Assembly: GCA_900551975.1 (NCBI GenBank)
Contig: URYA01000110.1
Span: forward strand, 1-5,840
Source of the DNA: an uncultured Collinsella sp.
GTDB taxonomy: Bacteria; Actinomycetota; Coriobacteriia; Coriobacteriales; Coriobacteriaceae
Reading direction: 5' to 3'
Length of the DNA stretch: 5,840 nt
A program made the translations under genes and the position numbers. The notes beneath the pieces were generated by a model. It worked only from the letters and a program-made list of their open reading frames with translations, was not told where the DNA came from and did no database searches. This document shows, piece by piece, positions 5,788 through 5,840 of this stretch (position 1 is its first letter; every line of letters starts with the position of its first letter).

Positions 5788-5840
5788 GCGGACATGGCTC
5801 AGTTGGTAGAGCACAACCTTGCCAAGGTTGGGGTCGCGGG
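5788..5840 (+). tRNA. tRNA-Gly(GCC), copy 2 (cut by window end)
   Basis: The 53 visible bases, from the 5' acceptor strand GCGGACA through the D arm, anticodon GCC (5821-5823) and the GCGGG T-stem strand, are identical to copy 1 at 3659. The rest lies outside the window. Two same-direction copies spaced 2,129 nt apart raise tRNA-Gly(GCC) dosage and form direct repeats around the alpha-glucosidase gene. Confidence 0.95.

Noticed and set aside
1..5840. CRISPR array, insertion sequence or phage genes
   Set aside because: There are no regularly spaced repeats, transposase, integrase or phage motifs in any frame; the only long direct repeat is the tRNA-Gly pair.

Overview
The window looks like chromosomal DNA from a moderately GC-rich Gram-positive bacterium. 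The family mix (PAS/GAF/PP2C phosphatase, STAS/HATPase protein, actinobacterial-type GH13 alpha-glucosidase), the CCA-encoding tRNAs and the shared tRNA promoter style suggest an actinobacterial lineage, possibly Coriobacteriia such as Collinsella. That placement is inference from style; no marker gene here proves it. All recognised genes lie on the + strand.

Layout: (1) Positions 1-96 hold an open frame ending in TAG that may be the 3' end of an upstream gene; it carries a long, perfect inverted repeat. (2) Positions 110-354 hold a tRNA-Leu(GAG) unit with promoter, CCA-encoding gene and intrinsic terminator. (3) Positions 380-3553 hold a two-gene signalling cassette: a 781-residue PAS-GAF-(GAF-like)-PP2C serine phosphatase of the RsbU/SpoIIE type, then a 248-residue protein that fuses a STAS (anti-anti-sigma-like) domain to a HATPase_c (anti-sigma kinase-like) domain. 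(4) Positions 3601-3773 hold a tRNA-Gly(GCC) unit with promoter and terminator. (5) Positions 3913-5646 encode a cytoplasmic GH13 alpha-glucosidase. (6) From 5728 a second tRNA-Gly promoter leads into another tRNA-Gly(GCC), identical over its visible 53 nt and cut by the window edge.

How the parts work together: the phosphatase and the STAS-HATPase protein carry three roles of a partner-switching circuit (phosphatase, phosphorylatable antagonist, kinase) in two proteins, but no sigma factor is present here. The phosphatase gene starts only 26 nt after the tRNA-Leu terminator, so it may depend on read-through from the tRNA promoter or on a promoter inside the tRNA unit. The three tRNA promoters share an A-tract plus AAAAAAGTNCTTGC element around the -35 box. 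The alpha-glucosidase is bracketed by two direct tRNA-Gly copies and appears to be an independent metabolic gene.
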